Source of the DNA: Bacteroidota bacterium
GTDB taxonomy: Bacteria > Bacteroidota > Bacteroidia > NS11-12g > UBA9320
Reading direction: 5' to 3'
Assembly (NCBI GenBank): GCA_002746305.1
Contig: NVWV01000003.1
Span: forward strand, 263,999 to 327,998
DNA: 64,000 nucleotides
Part shown: one piece after another, positions 61,955 through 64,000 of the stretch
Position numbering within the stretch: the stretch's first letter is position 1
How the letters are laid out: each line of letters starts with the position of its first letter
Program-made: the position numbers and the translations under genes
Notes under the pieces: generated by a model
The model's database searches: none
What the model saw: only the letters and a program-made list of their open reading frames with translations
What the model was told of the DNA's origin: nothing

Positions 61955-63166
61955 ATGAACACATCCAAAGTAACCTTTGTCAATAAACAGGGACATAAAC
62001 TAGCAGCGAGACTGGAACTACCTATGGAACAAAAGCCCAAAGCCTTTACCCTGTTTGCACACTGTTTTACATGCAATAAAAACCTAAATGCTGTCCGCCA
62101 TATTTCTAATGCTCTAACACAACAGGGTTTTGGTGTGCTTCGATTCGATTTTACTGGACTTGGAGAAAGTGAGGGAGACTTTGAGGATACTAATTTTTCT
62201 AGTAACGTGTCAGATTTAGTTGCTGCTGCAGATTACTTAAGTCAAGAATATGAAGCTCCTAAACTTATTATTGGGCACTCTTTAGGAGGTGCCGCTGCAT
62301 TATTTGCTGGGGCACAAGTGGATAGTATTGAGGCTATTGCCACAATAGGTGCACCTGCTTCACCTGAACACATTAGTCACCTTTTCTCTGACCATGTGGA
62401 TGAGATAAAACAACATGACAGTGTTGAAGTAATGCTTAGTGGCCGACCATTTACCATCAAAAAGCAGTTTTTGGAAGACGTAAATACTGCAAATATGACG
62501 GCAGTTCTAGACAACTTACGCAAACCTTTACTCATACTCCATTCACCTCAGGACAATACCGTAGGGATAGAAAATGCTGGTGAGATATATTCCAAAGCTA
62601 CGCATCCAAAGAGCTTCATTTCTTTGGACGGGGCAGATCATCTTTTATCTCAAAAAGAGGACTCGATATATGCTGGAAGTACTATTGCCAACTGGGCTAG
62701 CAGATATATTAAAATACCATCTGAGAAAAAGTTAGAAACGGACTACCAAGTACTCACTCGCATAGGAGGGAGTGGATACACCACTCAAATTTTAGCTGGG
62801 AAACATCACCTTATTGCTGATGAACCAGAAGCCATAGGTGGGGATGACTTCGGTACTAGTCCATATGGTCTATTATTAGCTTCATTGGGCTCCTGTACCG
62901 CAATTACCATGAGAATGTATGCCGATAGAAAGGGCTGGCCTATTGAAGAAATAAATGTACATCTAAGTCATTCTAAGGACTATGCTAAGGACTGTGAAGA
63001 ATGCGAAATTTCTAAAGCTAAAATTGACATCATCGACCGAAAAATTGAAGTAAAAGGTGACCTAGATGAGGGTCAAATGAAACGCATGATGATAATCGCT
63101 GACAAATGTCCAGTCCATAGAACCTTGCACAATCAAGTCCAGGTTAGAACTTCTGTAATTCACTAA
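61955..63166 (+). CDS. Fused alpha/beta hydrolase and OsmC-like protein
   Basis: A 403-residue two-domain protein. The N-terminal alpha/beta hydrolase (about 1-255) has the nucleophile S109 in GHSLGGAA, an acid D200 in SPQDNTVG, and a histidine in GADHLLSQ. The C-terminal OsmC/Ohr domain (about 265-403) has both redox cysteines, C314 in LGSCTAITM and C385 in DKCPVHR. OsmC proteins reduce organic hydroperoxides; the fused hydrolase may supply or process an ester substrate. The fusion is known in many bacteria, and its physiological substrate is unclear. Confidence 0.93.
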   Translation: MNTSKVTFVNKQGHKLAARLELPMEQKPKAFTLFAHCFTCNKNLNAVRHISNALTQQGFGVLRFDFTGLGESEGDFEDTNFSSNVSDLVAAADYLSQEYEAPKLIIGHSLGGAAALFAGAQVDSIEAIATIGAPASPEHISHLFSDHVDEIKQHDSVEVMLSGRPFTIKKQFLEDVNTANMTAVLDNLRKPLLILHSPQDNTVGIENAGEIYSKATHPKSFISLDGADHLLSQKEDSIYAGSTIANWASRYIKIPSEKKLETDYQVLTRIGGSGYTTQILAGKHHLIADEPEAIGGDDFGTSPYGLLLASLGSCTAITMRMYADRKGWPIEEINVHLSHSKDYAKDCEECEISKAKIDIIDRKIEVKGDLDEGQMKRMMIIADKCPVHRTLHNQVQVRTSVIH

Positions 63167-63246
63167 ACATGAATTACTTCCATTGTAAGATTCTGGTAAA
63201 CAACGAGATAAGAACTTACACAATTAGCCCTTCATAAAAAAGAGAT

Positions 63247-63254
63247 TACCTTTG
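63247..63254 (+). promoter_or_regulatory. TAnnTTTG promoter-like box
   Basis: TACCTTTG ends 13 nt before the GTG start at 63268. It fits the -7 consensus, but no good -33 element is seen. Confidence 0.35.
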
Positions 63255-63267
63255 CACCTCAATTACC

Positions 63268-64000
63268 GTGCTTCATTATACTACCCATTTAAAAGACAAT
63301 ACAGCCCAATGGGTCACCTTCATACATGGTGCTGGAGGTAGTAGTAGCATTTGGTACAAGCAGATTAGAGCTTTTCAGGCAGAGTTTAATGTACTCCTTA
63401 TTGACTTACGTGGTCATGGCAAATCAAAAGCTCCTATTTATGAAAAACTAAAACGATATCGGTTTGACACTATAGGTAATGATGTAATTGAGGTATTGGA
63501 TTATCTGAAAATTCAGTCTACCCATTGGGTGGGTATCTCACTGGGGACAATTGTAATCCGTGAAATTACAGAACGATTTCCCGAACGTACACGAAGCATG
63601 ATAATGGGCGGAGCTATTATGAAACTAAACCTCAGGGGACAGGTGTTAATGCGTCTTGGGGTATTGCTTAAATCTGTTATTCCCTACCTCCTTCTTTATC
63701 GCCTTTTTGCTCATGTTATCATGCCAAAAAAGTCACACAAGGAAAGTCGTAATCTATTTATTGCTGAGGCTAAGAAGTTATACCAACAAGAGTTTAAACG
63801 TTGGTTTACATTGGTTGCGGAAATTAATCCCTTACTAAAGTACTTTCGATTTACAGATACGGGATTACCCACTTTGTATATCATGGGACAAGAGGATCAT
63901 ATGTTCTTACCCAGTATTACCAAACTAGTTGAAGATCACAAATCATCTACCCTCTTTGTAATTCCCAATTGCGGCCATGTTGTGAATGTTGAGCAGCCTC
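63268..64000 (+). CDS. Alpha/beta hydrolase, GTG start, truncated by the window end
   Basis: An open frame from GTG at 63268 runs off the window after about 244 residues. It starts MLHYTTHLKDNTAQWVTFIH, has the oxyanion HGAGGSSSIWY and DLRGHGKSKAP stretches, the nucleophile serine in WVGISLGTIV, a likely acid in IMGQEDHMF and the catalytic histidine in NCGHVVNVEQP. Only the last few residues are missing. An in-frame stop 33 nt before the GTG makes it the first plausible start. Substrate is unknown; it is a typical small esterase or hydrolase. Confidence 0.85.
   Translation, partial: MLHYTTHLKDNTAQWVTFIHGAGGSSSIWYKQIRAFQAEFNVLLIDLRGHGKSKAPIYEKLKRYRFDTIGNDVIEVLDYLKIQSTHWVGISLGTIVIREITERFPERTRSMIMGGAIMKLNLRGQVLMRLGVLLKSVIPYLLLYRLFAHVIMPKKSHKESRNLFIAEAKKLYQQEFKRWFTLVAEINPLLKYFRFTDTGLPTLYIMGQEDHMFLPSITKLVEDHKSSTLFVIPNCGHVVNVEQP

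Overview
The window reads as chromosomal DNA of a Bacteroidota bacterium, most likely a marine or free-living member of the Flavobacteriales. The evidence is AT-rich DNA, several proteins ending in type IX secretion (T9SS) type A sorting domains, a GldN protein, a PorP/SprF-family protein, menaquinone genes, many small Bacteroidota-type lipoproteins and outer-membrane proteins, weak Shine-Dalgarno sequences, and TAnnTTTG promoter-like boxes just upstream of several starts. No rRNA, tRNA, CRISPR array, transposase or phage gene was seen. No gap between genes exceeds about 300 bases.

Layout. 0-9 kb: a minimal T9SS-tail protein, menC-menA, a secreted propeller-like protein, an M1 peptidase, a small exported protein, a perfect 7-nt tandem repeat, and uvrB. 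9-14 kb: a secreted protein, a multi-pass membrane protein, and a compact operon of lipoprotein, seven-helix membrane protein, NarX-like histidine kinase and NarL-like regulator. Two identical 16-bp boxes of NarL 7-2-7 geometry lie in the nearby intergenic DNA. 14-20 kb: a TPR-like lipoprotein, an HTTM protein, and an ECF sigma factor with a large membrane anti-sigma-like protein. 20-25.5 kb: glutamate-type dehydrogenase with anmK, a barrel-like protein, an FKBP isomerase and two tandem T9SS cargo paralogues.

25.5-29 kb is an accessory patch: a DUF559 nuclease-like gene, a 151-bp MITE-like element, two large GldN-like paralogues, and two apparent 3'-end fossils of the same family. 28.8-35.7 kb is a fatty-acid beta-oxidation operon in the order TetR, four-helix-bundle protein, fadN, fadA, fadE. 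A second four-helix-bundle gene, bounded by perfect 22-bp inverted repeats, sits between fadA and fadE. 35.8-39.7 kb holds two modular outer-membrane-like proteins and a true gldN that is not next to gldKLM.

39.8-43.9 kb: metK, glmS and a DUF4476 protein, ended by a clear terminator. 44-52 kb: a multi-PAS kinase with a receiver protein, a fused branched-chain 2-oxoacid dehydrogenase E1 coupled to a signal-less periplasmic-binding-fold protein, and a DUF1684 lipoprotein, threonine dehydrogenase and PorP/SprF operon. 52-56.4 kb: a 1393-residue T9SS-secreted repeat protein. 56.4-64 kb: oligopeptidase B, a second propeller-like paralogue bounded by a 55-bp direct repeat, a TlpA-like thioredoxin protein, a hydrolase-OsmC fusion, and an alpha/beta hydrolase cut by the window end.

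Family names come from motif recognition by eye. No database search was run.
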